From Hydra vulgaris (Eukaryota; Cnidaria; Hydrozoa; Anthoathecata; Hydridae): a DNA stretch of 64,000 nt. A program made the translations under genes and the position numbers. The first letter of the stretch is position 1, and each line of letters opens with the position of its first letter. Shown here in pieces: positions 1 through 10,639 of the stretch. The notes beneath the pieces were generated by a model. The model searched no databases, was not told the DNA's origin, and saw only the letters and a program-made list of their open reading frames with translations. The DNA is taken from the NCBI RefSeq assembly GCF_038396675.1, contig NC_088922.1, forward strand, positions 13,123,501-13,187,500, written 5' to 3'.

Positions 1-1010
1 AAACAAGTTGGGCATCCAACAGTTTTGATAAGAGAAGAAGAAACGTTGCTTGTTCATACAATTCAGAAACTAGGGCTTTGGGATAGTTTGTTATCAATTT
101 TGTGAGTATTGTGCAAGATTACATAAACAAAAGTGGGAGAGTCAATACCCTTAAGAGTGGCAAGCCTGGAATTGATTGGATGTGTGGTTTTGAGGAGAGA
201 TGGAAAAATGAGCTTACCCGTCAGATTGTACAATCTCTTCCTGCTAACTGTGCGTATGCATTGCAATGTTAACATAGTTGATGACTTTTTTGAAAAACTA
301 GCAGTTGTTATTGAGAAAATTCATCTACAGAATAAGCCACAAAACATATTCAATGTAGATGAAAGAGGATTTCAAACTGACATAGGCAAGCAGAAAGTTC
401 TCTGCAAACGCGTATTAAAGAATCCATATAAAATAGTTGGTACTTCAACTAAAACAATTTTCACAATGCAGGTATGCTGTTTTGCAACCGGTCAATTTTT
501 ATCACCATACATTGTTTATAAAGGACTTCACCATTACAGCACCTGATGGAATGGCAGTCGGACAATGCACGTTACAGTTGTTCTCTTTCAGGTTGGATGA
601 AATCCCCCTAATTCATTGAATGGTTTAAAAAGATATCTATCGCCAAAACAAACCAATTAGAAGGATCGAAAATTTTAATATTTGACAGACACAACTCTCA
701 CATATCAAAAACTGTTATAGACTTAGCTATTGCAAACAACATTGAGCTACTTTGCTTACCTGCTCATACAAGTAGTATTTTACAGCCTTTAGATGTAGGT
801 GTTTTCAAGACAGTCAAAGCATCTTGGTGGAACTGTTTGAAAACCTTTTATGATATAACACGATACAAAAATGTAGATAAAACAACTTTTCCACAATTAC
901 TGAAATTGGTTACAGATGGTGGGGCATTCAGTTGACGAAATCCTATAATGGCTTTTGAAACTTGTGGAATTTTTCCACTAAAACAAAATAGAATAACCAG
1001 TGAGAAGTTG
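1..1010 (+). pseudogene. Decayed pogo/Tigger-like transposase, cut by the left window edge
   Basis: Four blocks of one transposase can be read in order, in shifting frames. Positions 1-105 resemble the end of the first helix-turn-helix (LGLWDSL). Positions 109-270 carry the second, CENP-B-like DNA-binding block with GKPGIDWMCGFEERW. Positions 271-545 hold the start of the DDE domain with FNVDERGFQTD, where the D of the DE pair would be the first catalytic aspartate. From about 675 comes FDRHNSHISKTVIDLA followed by LPAHTSSILQPLDVGVF, the hallmark second catalytic block of this family. At least two frameshifts and several stops (after position 100, near 545 and near 930) make it a pseudogene. 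The product would have cut and pasted its own transposon at TA sites in the nucleus. No terminal repeat is visible. Family assignment is confident; the subfamily is not. Confidence 0.85.
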
Positions 1011-2358
1011 TCAACGGCAGAGCCTCTGACATTAAGTGTAATTATTAGGTAGGTAATAACGGAAATCAGAAGCGCAGGTAATAACAGAAATCAAAATAAG
1101 ATTACACTGGCAATCAATGACATGAATATAGTAAGCTCCATATCAATGCGAGTCACAAGCTCAGATGAATACAGGAAGTTTTAATTCCAAGAAAACAACT
1201 TGGGGGTTGGTGCTAGTATTATTTCAAATGTTTTCTCAATTTTATTTGTCGAAATTTCAATTATTGTGTTACCCTTATAAGGTATTTTTAACATTTAATG
1301 CATAAAACATTCTACTGTCAATGTTACCCCAAATAGAGGGTAACATTGACAGTGGCACTACAGCAACAAAAATAATTATCAATCAATAATATTACACAAA
1401 AAATTAAAATTTTTAACACTTTATGGCAGCAATATCATTGGTAAACACTTAGAAATATTGGATACCAAATTTTTTTTGTCGCATGCTATAAAAAAATTTT
1501 TTTTCTGTAGATGTGTCAATGTTACACCACTTTACCTTAATGAAAATTTAATTTATCAAATTATTATTTTTATTTAATATAAAGCCATTTCAAAAATCAA
1601 ATTTATAATAATAATAAAGATACATACTTATTTCTAACCTGTAGCTAGCTAAAAAAAAAAGTTATTAAAATAACTATAATATAACAAAGAATTAATAATT
1701 TATAATTGAAATAGTTTTTACCTATCATCACTAAAAATATATGAAGTCAATAAAATACTTTTTATTATTTTTTAAAAAAGTTATAAGTTAAAAACCAAAG
1801 TATAATACCTATCTTACATCTATTTTTTTTTTTTTTTGCTTTATGCAGAATATCTACTTTGGTAGACTAATAAAATACAGATATATTTAAAAAGTATAAA
1901 ACAGTTTTATAATTTTGAAAAGTATTATTTTTATTTTCTTCTTGTTCTAAATATAAATAATGAATGAATTATAATCCTTTTAACAAACTTATTAACACCT
2001 TCAAGTGCTTTCTTGTCTATATACAAATGTGAACACAAAAATGATATACATATTTTACAATAGATAATAAATAATGAATGAATTATAATTTTGTAAAGCT
2101 TATGTAAAGATGAACTATCGACAAGTAAAATATAAAATTAGAAGTAAGAAATACCATAAAACTAACCAAATTGGAGTATCTAATTTTATCTAAATATAAT
2201 TTTCAGAAAAATATATTCATATTTCACTTAAATAAGTACAAAAGTATTGAAATGTGCAGATAATTGTATATATCCAGAAACTTTTTGGATGTTTACAAAT
2301 AGTAATAAAATAATAATTTTAAGTTAACACCTTTCAAGTTTACATTTAACATTTTAAG

Positions 2359-2360
<2 letters not shown>
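1011..2360. other. AT-rich non-coding stretch
   Basis: No open frame with family resemblance is seen on either strand. It holds a fold-back palindrome (1315-1354) and a related single arm near 1510-1530 (TGTCAATGTTACACC), which may be eroded ends of a small transposon. The rest is A/T-rich sequence. Confidence 0.5.
1315..1354. repeat. Fold-back palindrome, 16-bp perfect stem, 8-nt loop
   Basis: The arm ACTGTCAATGTTACCC (1315-1330) is followed after 8 nt by its exact reverse complement (1339-1354). One of several such palindromes in this window. Confidence 0.85.
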
Positions 2361-2363
<3 letters not shown>

Positions 2364-2412
<49 letters not shown>

Positions 2413-2470
2413 TAATAGTAATAATAATAATAATATTAATAACAACAACAGTAATAACAATAATAATAAT
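2364..2470. repeat. (AAT)n microsatellite
   Basis: About 35 units of AAT/TAA with a few AAC and AGT interruptions. A short (TA)n/(TATG)n tract follows at 2649-2688. Confidence 0.9.
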
Positions 2471-2732
2471 ATAAGAATAAGTACTTTCTTTGTTTCTCAA
2501 ATTTGAATTCTGATAAGTTTTATAATCTTTTTTCTTTAAATTTTATCCCTTGCTTTTTACTTTATTTAATTACTCAAATTATTTTTCTTATCAATATTTT
2601 TATTGCTTAACTCTTATTAATATTTTTTTTTTTTTTTATTGTAATAGTTATATATATACATATATATATATTTGTATGTATGTATGTAATGTTAATAGTT
2701 ACCCATGTTAACAGTACTTATTTTTTGTTTTC

Positions 2733-2789
2733 ATATAAAAGTAGTTTCATATAAAAGTAGTTTCATAAAAGTTTCATATAAAAGTAGTA
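2733..2789. repeat. Short tandem repeat, about 16-bp unit
   Basis: Three to four copies of TTTCATATAAAAGTAG in a row, one of them shortened. They directly abut the SINE body that starts near 2794. Confidence 0.75.
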
Positions 2790-2793
2790 GTAA

Positions 2794-2958
2794 TGGTAGT
2801 ACCGTGCTTAACTTGTTTCTCCCCACAGCGGCCTTGTTTGTCAAGGTTCGTGTTTCGGATTTGTAGAGTTGAGAGAGGGTTATAACCACAAGTAGCCTCC
2901 TCATCTGTAGTGGCCTTCTCGGCCTTGGGGAGGTGAATTACAACAACAACAAAAAAAA
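2794..2958 (+). mobile_element. SINE, copy A: body and tail without tRNA head
   Basis: The body begins with GTGCTTAACTTGTTTCTCC, runs through a GC-richer segment (GCGGCCTTGTTTGTCAAGG) and ends with GGCCTTGGGGAGGTGAA and a CAA/A-rich tail. The same body is attached to a tRNA-like head in copies at 3834 and 4419, so this copy is 5'-truncated. SINEs are non-autonomous and mobilised by a partner LINE; the partner is not identifiable here. Confidence 0.75.
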
Positions 2959-3833
2959 TACAATATAAGAAAATAACTTTAAAAAATGTACATATAGACT
3001 ATTTATAGTCGATAAGATATATAAGATATATTAAACATGCTTCATTAAAAGTTGGTATTTGACAATATAAAGAAACTACTATTTACCATAAATATTTTAT
3101 GGTATTCGTTTTATAGGATAAAATAAAGGAGAACTATACAATTTAAAATTCTTTATTTCTTTAGCTTTTTAGATGTTATTTTTAAAAAATACGCTAGCTA
3201 AAAAATCTAAAATTGCTTTTTAATGTGACAAGTTTGTATGCTAAAATTTTACTTTGGCTTCCACAATAAAACCTTTTTCCAACAGAAATTTCTGTATTTC
3301 AAAATTTATTTTAAAATAAGGAAAACTTCATTTCAATTTTGTTAAATGGGGTACTTTTCGTACTAATAAAGGAAAATATTTCCATATAAGTATGGAAATC
3401 TTTAACAGTGTTGTTGATATTGTATTTTTCAATAGAGGAAATTAATATTTTCTTCTAGCACTTAATTTTTTAGTTTAATGGCAGGTGATAATGAATTGAT
3501 GTTAAGTGGTAGCTGGATGTTATGTTATAGATGGATGGTAAGTTTTAGATGGATGGTAGGTTTATGGAAGATAGTAGATGAATGGGAGGTAAACATCAGG
3601 ACTTGATGTTGCATTATGACTTCATATTTTGTCTAAAATTTCAATAATTGGTTTATAATTTGTTTTAGTATTTACATGATATATTTTATTTTCGCATATT
3701 CCCCTCCCAAAACCTCACTCTTCTATATACCGCATTCACACCTTCCAAAGGTAATAGGTACTTTTGCTTGGTTGAAGGGACATCTGTATATGACTTTATA
3801 TGACTTATGTATAATATAAACCACTGCCAATAC
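2959..3833. other. AT-rich non-coding stretch with GATG-rich patch
   Basis: No coding similarity found. Positions 3470-3600 are rich in irregular GATG/TAGATGG units. The rest is A/T-rich filler. Confidence 0.5.
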
Positions 3834-3966
3834 ATTAGTAGTATAGTGATAGCGCGCTTGCCTTGTAAGCGAGAAGTTCTGAGTTTTAACCCACTGCGTC
3901 CTTGGTTGTACCATGCTTAACTTGTTTCTCCACACCGCTGTCTTGTTTGTCAAGTTTTGTGTTTAA
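3834..3966 (+). mobile_element. SINE, copy B: tRNA-like head plus truncated body
   Basis: The head reads like a tRNA gene half: GTAGTATAGTGATAG resembles a box A, GCCTTGTAAGC gives an anticodon loop of a Thr(TGT)-like tRNA, and AGTTTTAACCC is a decayed box B. It continues into the shared body (GCTTAACTTGTTTCTCC) but stops after about 70 bp of it, so the copy is 3'-truncated. Internal pol III promoters of this kind drive SINE transcription. Confidence 0.75.
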
Positions 3967-4213
3967 AAAGTAAAACAATAATTTTTAAAACAAATGCAAA
4001 AGTTAAATAATTACATGAACAATAAGTTTTTAACAACAATTTTTAGTTAGTTTAATGCATAAAGTTTTGTGTTTTTGATACCTTTTATAAGCAGTGCTTA
4101 AAAAAAAATGTAACAGGATGGTTTTCAGTATTTTCAAAATTTATTTTAAAATAAGGAAACAAAGCAAAAATAATCTTATTACTGAAGATTCAAGATTCAA
4201 AATTTTTTAATTT

Positions 4214-4419
4214 TTTGAGGAGGCCACTACAGTCAAGGAGGTTACTTTAGTTGTGGTTACAACCTTCTCTTAACTCTATAACTTTGAAACACGAACCTTA
4301 ATGAACAAGGGTGCTGCGCAGAGAAACAAGTTGAGCATGTACTACCAGAGAGATGTTGGAGATCAAACTCGGAATTTCCCTCTTATGAGGTGAACGCTCT
4401 ACCACTACACCACTACCGC
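4214..4419 (-). mobile_element. SINE, copy C: most complete copy, reverse strand
   Basis: Read on the - strand, it starts GCGGTAGTGGTGTAGTGGTA (box A region), continues with a box-B-like GAGTTTGATCTCC, then the full body shared with copy A, ending GTAGTGGCCTCCTC and an A/T-rich tail. This copy links the tRNA-like head to the body and defines the family. The anticodon loop (CTCATAA) differs from copy B, so either the head has diverged or there are subfamilies. Confidence 0.8.
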
Positions 4420-5504
4420 AAAGTTTATATTTTATAAAATGTTGGCAAGCTGGCATTTCACCAGCCTGCCTAACTTTGAATACTGCTTTAAAGTATTTAG
4501 TAGCAATTATTGTTTAATGAAAAAACAGCAGAAAAACAATTAACAAATAGACTGCAATAAAAAAAAAATAAACACTATCCAGTAAATTTGTATTCCAGTT
4601 CTCTAGTGTAAACAGGATTTAAAAGTGTGTTTATCAATAATGAAAAAGAGTTAAATCTTAAAAATATAAAAGAAAATAGTAACCACCACCCCAACTCCAA
4701 TCTAACAACCATTCCCTCCAATCTTTGCTAACTTGAACATAACTCTTCACCTCTCCCCACAATTATAACAATCTATAAATTTTTATCATTGTATCTACTT
4801 TCCCGAGCTATTCAATCCTCTGCTACAATTAGGTAAATTTAAAATTTGTTAAAAAACAAGCATAATATTTAGTCGCAGCAGTTTTTTGAAAAAATTCATC
4901 GCATTTAAAAGTCATTGCATTGGCTAGTAATTGCAAAACAAATTTCTTTATATATGGTGAGTTTCATATACATTATTCTTATTATTTTTATATAATCTTT
5001 TTAATAGGTATCTTGTTGTTAAATATTGTTTTTGATTCAAGCTGGTTGTATTTATTTAAAACAAGTTATATTAAAAATATCAGATGCTTATAAAAAAAAC
5101 CATGTATAGAGTGTATTGCGATATGCATGTTTTTTTGTGTTAGTTTATTTACATAAAAAACAATAAAAATATGCAATTATTAGTAAGCATTAAACTGAAC
5201 AAATCAGAAACGAAACAGATGCAATGGAAGTTTTATGTTTTTGATTTATTCAATTAATTCAGACTAGAAATTAAACTCACAGAACTTAAAGATGAGCTAC
5301 ATTGTCACTTTTATAGCAAAAAATGATTTTCATAGTAAAAGGAAAAATATTTATGCAGCCATTAGTAAAATTGATTCTTTAATCTACTACTATATCTATC
5401 TACTATAGCATATTTATGTGAGCACTTGCTCACTTTTTTTGCTTATCTAAATTGATACGGCTTTTTTAGAAAAAGAAGAAGAAAATGAAGAATAATGAAT
5501 GAAA
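4420..5504. other. AT-rich non-coding stretch
   Basis: Nothing recognisable. STOML2 exons upstream of the one at 5994 were looked for here and not found. Confidence 0.45.
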
Positions 5505-5645
5505 AGATTGCTGCCCCATCCCAAACCCTCAGTCAATGTAGGAGCACTCCACTGTGCGTCAGGCTATTTGTCAGTCGATGTATGTACTGAAGCCCCCGGC
5601 AGCAGGCTATTTCAGTATGGCGTCACACTGTTCACCTAAATCAGC
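5505..5645. other. GC-richer island beside a (TA)n tract
   Basis: About 140 bp (for example GAAGCCCCCGGCAGCAGG) is far richer in G and C than its surroundings and ends at the start of a long (TA)n array. That arrangement is typical of a SINE or LINE 3' end with a microsatellite tail, but no pol III boxes are visible. The nature is unknown. Confidence 0.35.
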
Positions 5646-5652
5646 AGTATAA

Positions 5653-5888
<236 letters not shown>

Positions 5889-5993
5889 CAGACACACAAA
5901 TACACACATATATAATACATACTTTATATCTTTAATATATATTTAACTTCTTATTAACAATTAAATTTAAAAAACAAATATTTAAATTTTAAG

Positions 5994-6050
5994 AAGCAAT
6001 AAACTCTGCTGCAAAGGTGTGGGGCATTAAATGCTTACGATATGAAATAC
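5994..6050 (+). CDS. STOML2: STOML2 (stomatin-like protein 2), first recognised exon
   Basis: SLP-2 is a mitochondrial inner-membrane SPFH-family scaffold that binds cardiolipin and prohibitins and organises respiratory-chain microdomains. This exon encodes AINSAAKVWGIKCLRYEI, matching the end of the SPFH domain (INxAAxxWGIxCLRYEI). The acceptor is the AG at 5992-5993 (or 3 nt later) and the donor GTAAGT starts at 6051; the exon ends one base into an Arg codon completed by the next exon. The five following exons join in frame to a stop at 27995. The N-terminal half of the SPFH domain and the mitochondrial presequence are not found in the window and should lie further left. The whole visible gene spans 22 kb because of transposon-filled introns. 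Confidence 0.92.
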
Positions 6051-6149
6051 GTAAGTTTAATTTCTTTTGTTATTGTTGTTGTTATTTTTATTTTTTTTAT
6101 TTTTCTTATTTAATCTTATTTTATTGACATAATTTGTATATATTATAAG

Positions 6150-6242
6150 GAGACATTCAACTTCCTACTAAAGTACGTGAGTCCATGCAGATGCAAGTTG
6201 AAGCAGAGAGAAAGAAAAGGGCAGTTGTTTTAGAGTCAGAAG
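6150..6242 (+). CDS. STOML2: STOML2, second recognised exon
   Basis: It encodes RDIQLPTKVRESMQMQVEAE and the following KKRAVVLESE, the very conserved junction between the SPFH domain and the C-terminal coiled coil. The acceptor is ATAAG before 6150 and the donor GTTTGT begins at 6243. It enters at phase 1 and leaves one base into the Gly codon. The next intron (6243-8989) contains an antisense LINE. Confidence 0.93.
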
Positions 6243-6392
6243 GTTTGTATTTTGAATATGTTGAATATTGAGACAAATTGTGTTTACCTTGCACTCATGT
6301 TTGTCATGCAATTAAGATTGCATTCAGTTGAGAAAAATAAAATACAAAGTCATGGCATGGCAAGTACATTAATTGCGTTCCTTTGCTTTTTT

Positions 6393-6435
6393 TCTTCAAA
6401 GTTAACAATTTATTCAAAATTGTTAACTTTGAAGA
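6393..6435. repeat. Fold-back palindrome, 18-bp stem, 7-nt loop
   Basis: CTTCAAAGTTAACAATT (6394-6410) is mirrored exactly at 6418-6434; one more pair extends the stem at each side. It lies in a STOML2 intron. Confidence 0.85.
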
Positions 6436-6936
6436 GAATTCCAATTTATTCAAAAGTTAATTTTTCATAAAGTTTTTTTTCAATTCATCTGCTGTCTTCT
6501 TGCTTCTTTTTTTTTCAAAATTAACAGCCTGATTGATTTTATTAAGTTTTAAAATCTTTTTTTATTTTAATATTTAGAACTGTTTATTTTTACTGCTATT
6601 TTCCATACTGATTAAAATACATATCAATGATTAACATTTATAAACTGTTTTTTTGTTTGTTTGCAACTTTTACACTTTTAAGGCATGGCTTGACAAGCAG
6701 TAATTTTACACATAAGTGAATCAAAGATATAATGATACAATTATATAGTGATACAAAGATATTACAATACAAAATTATAATGAACAGCAAGACATAAAGT
6801 TGTACACATTTTTTATATTTTTTTGATTATATTGTTATGATAGTAAGCTCGCTGCTAAGCTAAAAACTTTAGAGGGTTTTAGATTGTTCTGTTTTTATCA
6901 TTATTTAAACTAAATGATAGAACAGTTTTATTCCAT

Positions 6937-6942
<6 letters not shown>

Positions 6943-6980
<38 letters not shown>

Positions 6981-8803
6981 GTTTTACAATAAATTGTGTA
7001 GGCATAAACTGCCTGTCAACCTAATTATATAATACTTGACAATTACAGAGTTTGTATAACTAATAGAAAATAAAATGTGGATTAGTCATAGAGAAGCCAT
7101 TCATTTTTTAGATGATTGTCTAGAAGCAGTTTAAACGTTTTTAAAGATAACGCTGATACAATGTGATTAGGAAGAGAGTTCCATTTATTTATTATTCTTA
7201 GAGAAAAAAAATTCATACGTAAATTTAATCGCGAAGATTGTTTTTTTAGTTTATATATATGACCACGAGTAATAAATTTACTATCTATTTCAAAAAGACT
7301 TCTGTCACTATTGTTGTTTTTGCACCATTTGTAGACGTTGATTAGGTCTGCACAAAGTAGCCTGTATTTTACAGTTGTCATATTTAATGCCAACAATCTT
7401 TGTTCGTATGGTAGATCCTGTAATCCATTGATTCGTTTTGAAGCTCTTCTTAACACATTTTCTAGTTGCCGTTTGTCTTTGAGAAGTCCAGGGTTACAGA
7501 TTGATCCACAGTATTCTAGGTGAGGGCGGACTAGTGCTGAAAATAGTTTTTTGAAGGATAATAAGTCTGGATATGATGTAAATGTTCTTTTTATTATTCC
7601 TATTATTTGTGTGGCTTTGTTGACTTGAATAGTTGTGTGTTTGGAAAATAATAAGTTTGAATCTATGTGAACACCTAAATCTCGTTCGCAATTTGTGGCT
7701 TTAATGTTTACTTTTATATTTTTTTCTGGATCATGCATATTATAAGTATGGGATTTGTTGTTGTTTCCTAAGTGCATTACAGAACATTTATCAATGTTAA
7801 ATTTCATTCCCCATTTTTGAGACCATGTAACAAGAGCGTCGATGTCATTTTGTAATTCTTGCGCAGATTGAGTATTTTCAATAGAACGGAAGATTTTGGT
7901 ATCGTCAGCAAAAAGAGCAGCTTTTGATTTGATTACTTCAGGGATATCGTTGACATATATAATAAAAAGTAAAGCTGAAAGGACGGAGCCTTGGGGAACT
8001 CCACTTTTAACGGGTACCCAGTTTGAATAATTTCCATTAACAACAACTCTTTGTCTACGGTTTTTCAAAAAGTTTTTAATCCAATATAGTATTGATCCAT
8101 TTATACCATAAGCTTTAAGTTTCGAAATAAGAAATTTATGTGGAACTTTGTCAAAGGCTTTTTCAAAATCAAGATAAATGTTGTCAATGGGAATATTATT
8201 ATCAAGTGATGACGTCCAATAATTAATTACAGTTAAAAGGTTAGTTAAGCAGGAATGATCTGGACGAAATCCATATTGGTGTGGACTTAATAAGTTATTT
8301 TTAATCAGGTGTGTCATAATATGATTTTTTATAATTTTTTCAAAGATTTTTATTAAAGTACAAGTTATACTGATAGGTCTATAATTAAGTGCTTTTGATC
8401 TGTCTCCTTTTTTGAATATGGGTGTAATTGTTGCGTCTTTCCATATTTGGGGTATTGATCCACTCTCAAGTACTTTGTTAAAAATAGTAGATAGATGTTT
8501 AGACATTTGAAAGCAAGTTTTCTTAAATATTATTGGGTGTAATGCATCAGGGCCTGGTGATTTAGATGAGTTTAGACTTTTGAGGTATGTTTCGATATTT
8601 TCCGGACTTAGATCAATATTGTTTGTTAGTGGATTTACATTTTTATATGTTAGGTTAAATGGTGGTGTTGCTGTTATTTTTTTGTTTGAAAAAGTATCAG
8701 CAAAACAAATATTGAATAGATGAGCTTTATCTAGATCTAGTAGTTGCAACAATATTATTGTATTGGATGTCAGGGAATGCTTCTTTAAAATGGTTTTTGG
8801 TTG
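6943..8803 (-). mobile_element. 5'-truncated CR1/Jockey-type LINE with target-site duplication
   Basis: The insertion is flanked by the direct repeat CCATGGTTTT (6933-6942 and 8804-8813). Next to the left copy is a run of T (6939-6972), which is the poly(A) tail of the antisense element. The element contains the reverse transcriptase frame at 7082-8758 but no endonuclease, so it is a 5'-truncated copy. The identical duplications and open frame suggest a fairly recent insertion. It sits inside a STOML2 intron in the opposite orientation to the gene. Confidence 0.85.
7082..8758 (-). CDS. LINE reverse transcriptase (5'-truncated, otherwise open)
   Basis: About 558 codons stay open from the truncated 5' side to a TAA at 7082. 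The order of motifs is that of non-LTR reverse transcriptases: SLNSSKSPGPDALHP, KGDRSKALNYRPISITC, YLDFEKAFDKVPH (first catalytic Asp), SGVPQGSVLSALLFIIYVND, and ALFADDTKIF with the catalytic DD pair. The thumb and the C-terminal WNSLPNHIV block follow. The usual GP after SVL is SA here, a departure near the active site. No EN domain is present. In the cell the enzyme would copy its RNA into DNA at a nicked chromosomal target. The start is the truncation point, not a real initiation codon. Confidence 0.9.
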   Translation of the reverse strand: MILLQLLDLDKAHLFNICFADTFSNKKITATPPFNLTYKNVNPLTNNIDLSPENIETYLKSLNSSKSPGPDALHPIIFKKTCFQMSKHLSTIFNKVLESGSIPQIWKDATITPIFKKGDRSKALNYRPISITCTLIKIFEKIIKNHIMTHLIKNNLLSPHQYGFRPDHSCLTNLLTVINYWTSSLDNNIPIDNIYLDFEKAFDKVPHKFLISKLKAYGINGSILYWIKNFLKNRRQRVVVNGNYSNWVPVKSGVPQGSVLSALLFIIYVNDIPEVIKSKAALFADDTKIFRSIENTQSAQELQNDIDALVTWSQKWGMKFNIDKCSVMHLGNNNKSHTYNMHDPEKNIKVNIKATNCERDLGVHIDSNLLFSKHTTIQVNKATQIIGIIKRTFTSYPDLLSFKKLFSALVRPHLEYCGSICNPGLLKDKRQLENVLRRASKRINGLQDLPYEQRLLALNMTTVKYRLLCADLINVYKWCKNNNSDRSLFEIDSKFITRGHIYKLKKQSSRLNLRMNFFSLRIINKWNSLPNHIVSALSLKTFKLLLDNHLKNEWLLYD

Positions 8804-8989
8804 CCATGGTTTTCAGTTGTCTCAATAATTTTTTCTAATCCTATAGTCTTAATGAAATTTTTTCAGAGTAAAATTTTGTAGACTTTTAGTCAGCTAAGTA
8901 AGACACTTGTGCCAAACTTCGGATTTTAAATGCTGTGTATGTTAATTATTAAGATTTTCAGCATAACCATATTTTTTTTTAAATTTTAG

Positions 8990-9102
8990 GTCAAAGAGAA
9001 TCTCAAATTAACAGAGCATCTGGAGAAGCAAACGCTTTACTGGCCACTGCTAAAGCAAGAGCAGAGGCAATAACAATGATCTCAAATGCTTTAAATCAAC
9101 CT
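8990..9102 (+). CDS. STOML2: STOML2, third recognised exon (shortened coiled coil)
   Basis: It encodes GQRESQINRASGEANALL then ATAKARAEAITMISNALNQP. The acceptor is AAATTTTAG before 8990 and the donor GTATGT begins at 9103. Compared with SLP-2 proteins as I know them, the block between RES and the second IN (AINVAEG...AEQ), about 22 residues, is missing. The sequence jumps directly from RESQIN to RASGEA. No separate exon coding for it is seen in the preceding intron. Confidence 0.93.
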
Positions 9103-9186
9103 GTATGTTGTTTGTATTTTATCACCTTTTGTTCCCAGATTACTAAAGATATTTTTATGTAAAAGTTTTCTTTTACAATTTTTTAG

Positions 9187-9225
9187 TCTGGCAATCAAGC
9201 TGCTGCATTGTCTGTAGCTGAGCAG
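9187..9225 (+). CDS. STOML2: STOML2, fourth recognised exon
   Basis: A 39-nt exon encodes SGNQAAALSVAEQ, matching the conserved AAASLTVAEQ of SLP-2. The acceptor is TTTTTTAG before 9187 and the donor GTGAGT at 9226. Both junctions are phase 0. Confidence 0.93.
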
Positions 9226-10051
9226 GTGAGTGACTTTTAATGTAATGGCTTTAAATGGTTTTGTTGGTGATAGACTGACTAGTTAAGTACTTTGTTTTTG
9301 TAGTCTGGGTTCTAGTCTAATTGATAATTCAAATTAGAACTATTTAAAACTTATTTTTGAAGGATTTTTTCTGATGACATTTAGGTTTTTAAAATGGTGA
9401 AAGCTCAATAAAACCACTTCTATATGCTATATAAAAGAGAGCAGCATTACACTTTTTTTCGGACATGATAATCTGAAAATTTTATTTGTTAAATGTAATA
9501 AAAATGTAATAAAATATCATTAGGATTTAATATAGCATCTGGATGAACAGCTAAAAATAATCTATTTCATAAACAGGTTTTCCAAATGCCTTAAACAGAT
9601 CTTGCACTATTGCAAATGCTTTCAATAGACCTGGATTTTTCAATTAATTAGAATTGGGTTTTATATTTGCTATATTTTCTTTCTTTTTTTTGCTATATTG
9701 TAAATATTATATCACATTGATGACAGCATGTAATGCCTTCGTAATATCATTTGTTTGCCGTATCAATGTAAAAAGAGTTTCAAAATTTTCAGAGTGTGAC
9801 CAAAACAATGTCCAGGTTTTTAAGTTGTGATGTGACAGTTGTTATGTGTGAGATTAAATATGTTCAATTTTGATTTATAAGGTTTCTTTCATGTGTAAAG
9901 ACTCTAAGCTCAAATCTTAAACCTTGTGATTATGATGAGAATGAATATTTGATAATTAAATATGACAATTAATTAAAATATTAGATATTTTTTTATTTTA
10001 ATCTTAAAGTAGTTAATGATTTAATGTTTAAATAGTAATTTTTATTTTTAG
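9226..10051. other. STOML2 intron, no element recognised
   Basis: A/T-rich intron sequence with no recognised gene or repeat boundary. Confidence 0.5.
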
Positions 10052-10141
10052 TATATTCAAGCATTTAGTCAGCTTGCTAAAACAAGCAACACAGTTATCA
10101 TTCCTGCTAATGCTAATAATGTTTCGAGTATGGTTGCTCAG
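10052..10141 (+). CDS. STOML2: STOML2, fifth recognised exon
   Basis: It encodes YIQAFSQLAKTSNTVIIPAN then ANNVSSMVAQ, matching YVSAFSKLAK.SNTILLP of SLP-2. Acceptor TTTTTAG before 10052; donor GTATGT at 10142. Both junctions are phase 0. The following intron is 17,647 bp long. Confidence 0.94.
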
Positions 10142-10639
10142 GTATGTTCTAAATTGAAAGGGTTTGACCAGGGAGTGACAATTGAAATTTTTGTCAGGGA
10201 TTAGAGATTTGTGCAAAATTTTTGTAAATATTTTATATTTTCTACTAAAATTTGTTACATCAAAATTTTGTGTTTTGCTTTGTAAAACTTTTTATTTCTT
10301 ATTTACTTTGACATATTGAAGTTAACAAGTTATCTATCAAACCAATGAGTCACCTGTTTGTTTGTTTTTTTTAAGATTTTTTATGAAAATGTAAAATGTC
10401 TGAAAGCTTCTAAAACTCATTTGGTCATATCTTGTGAGCCTCAAACTAGATTTTGATAAAACTTTGAAGTTTTAAGATTAAGATATATAATTAATTCAGC
10501 TCATAAATCTCAACAATAATCAACAGGTTAGATATTAGCTTTGTAAATCAACAGACCAGATATTTGCTTTGTAAAACAAAATCATAGAATATAATGAGTA
10601 AAAGCATAATAGTTTTACACAAAAAAAAGACTATCAAAA

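Noticed and set aside
3723-3953. A 76-codon - strand frame
   Set aside because: It overlaps the SINE copy and adjacent filler, with no family resemblance.
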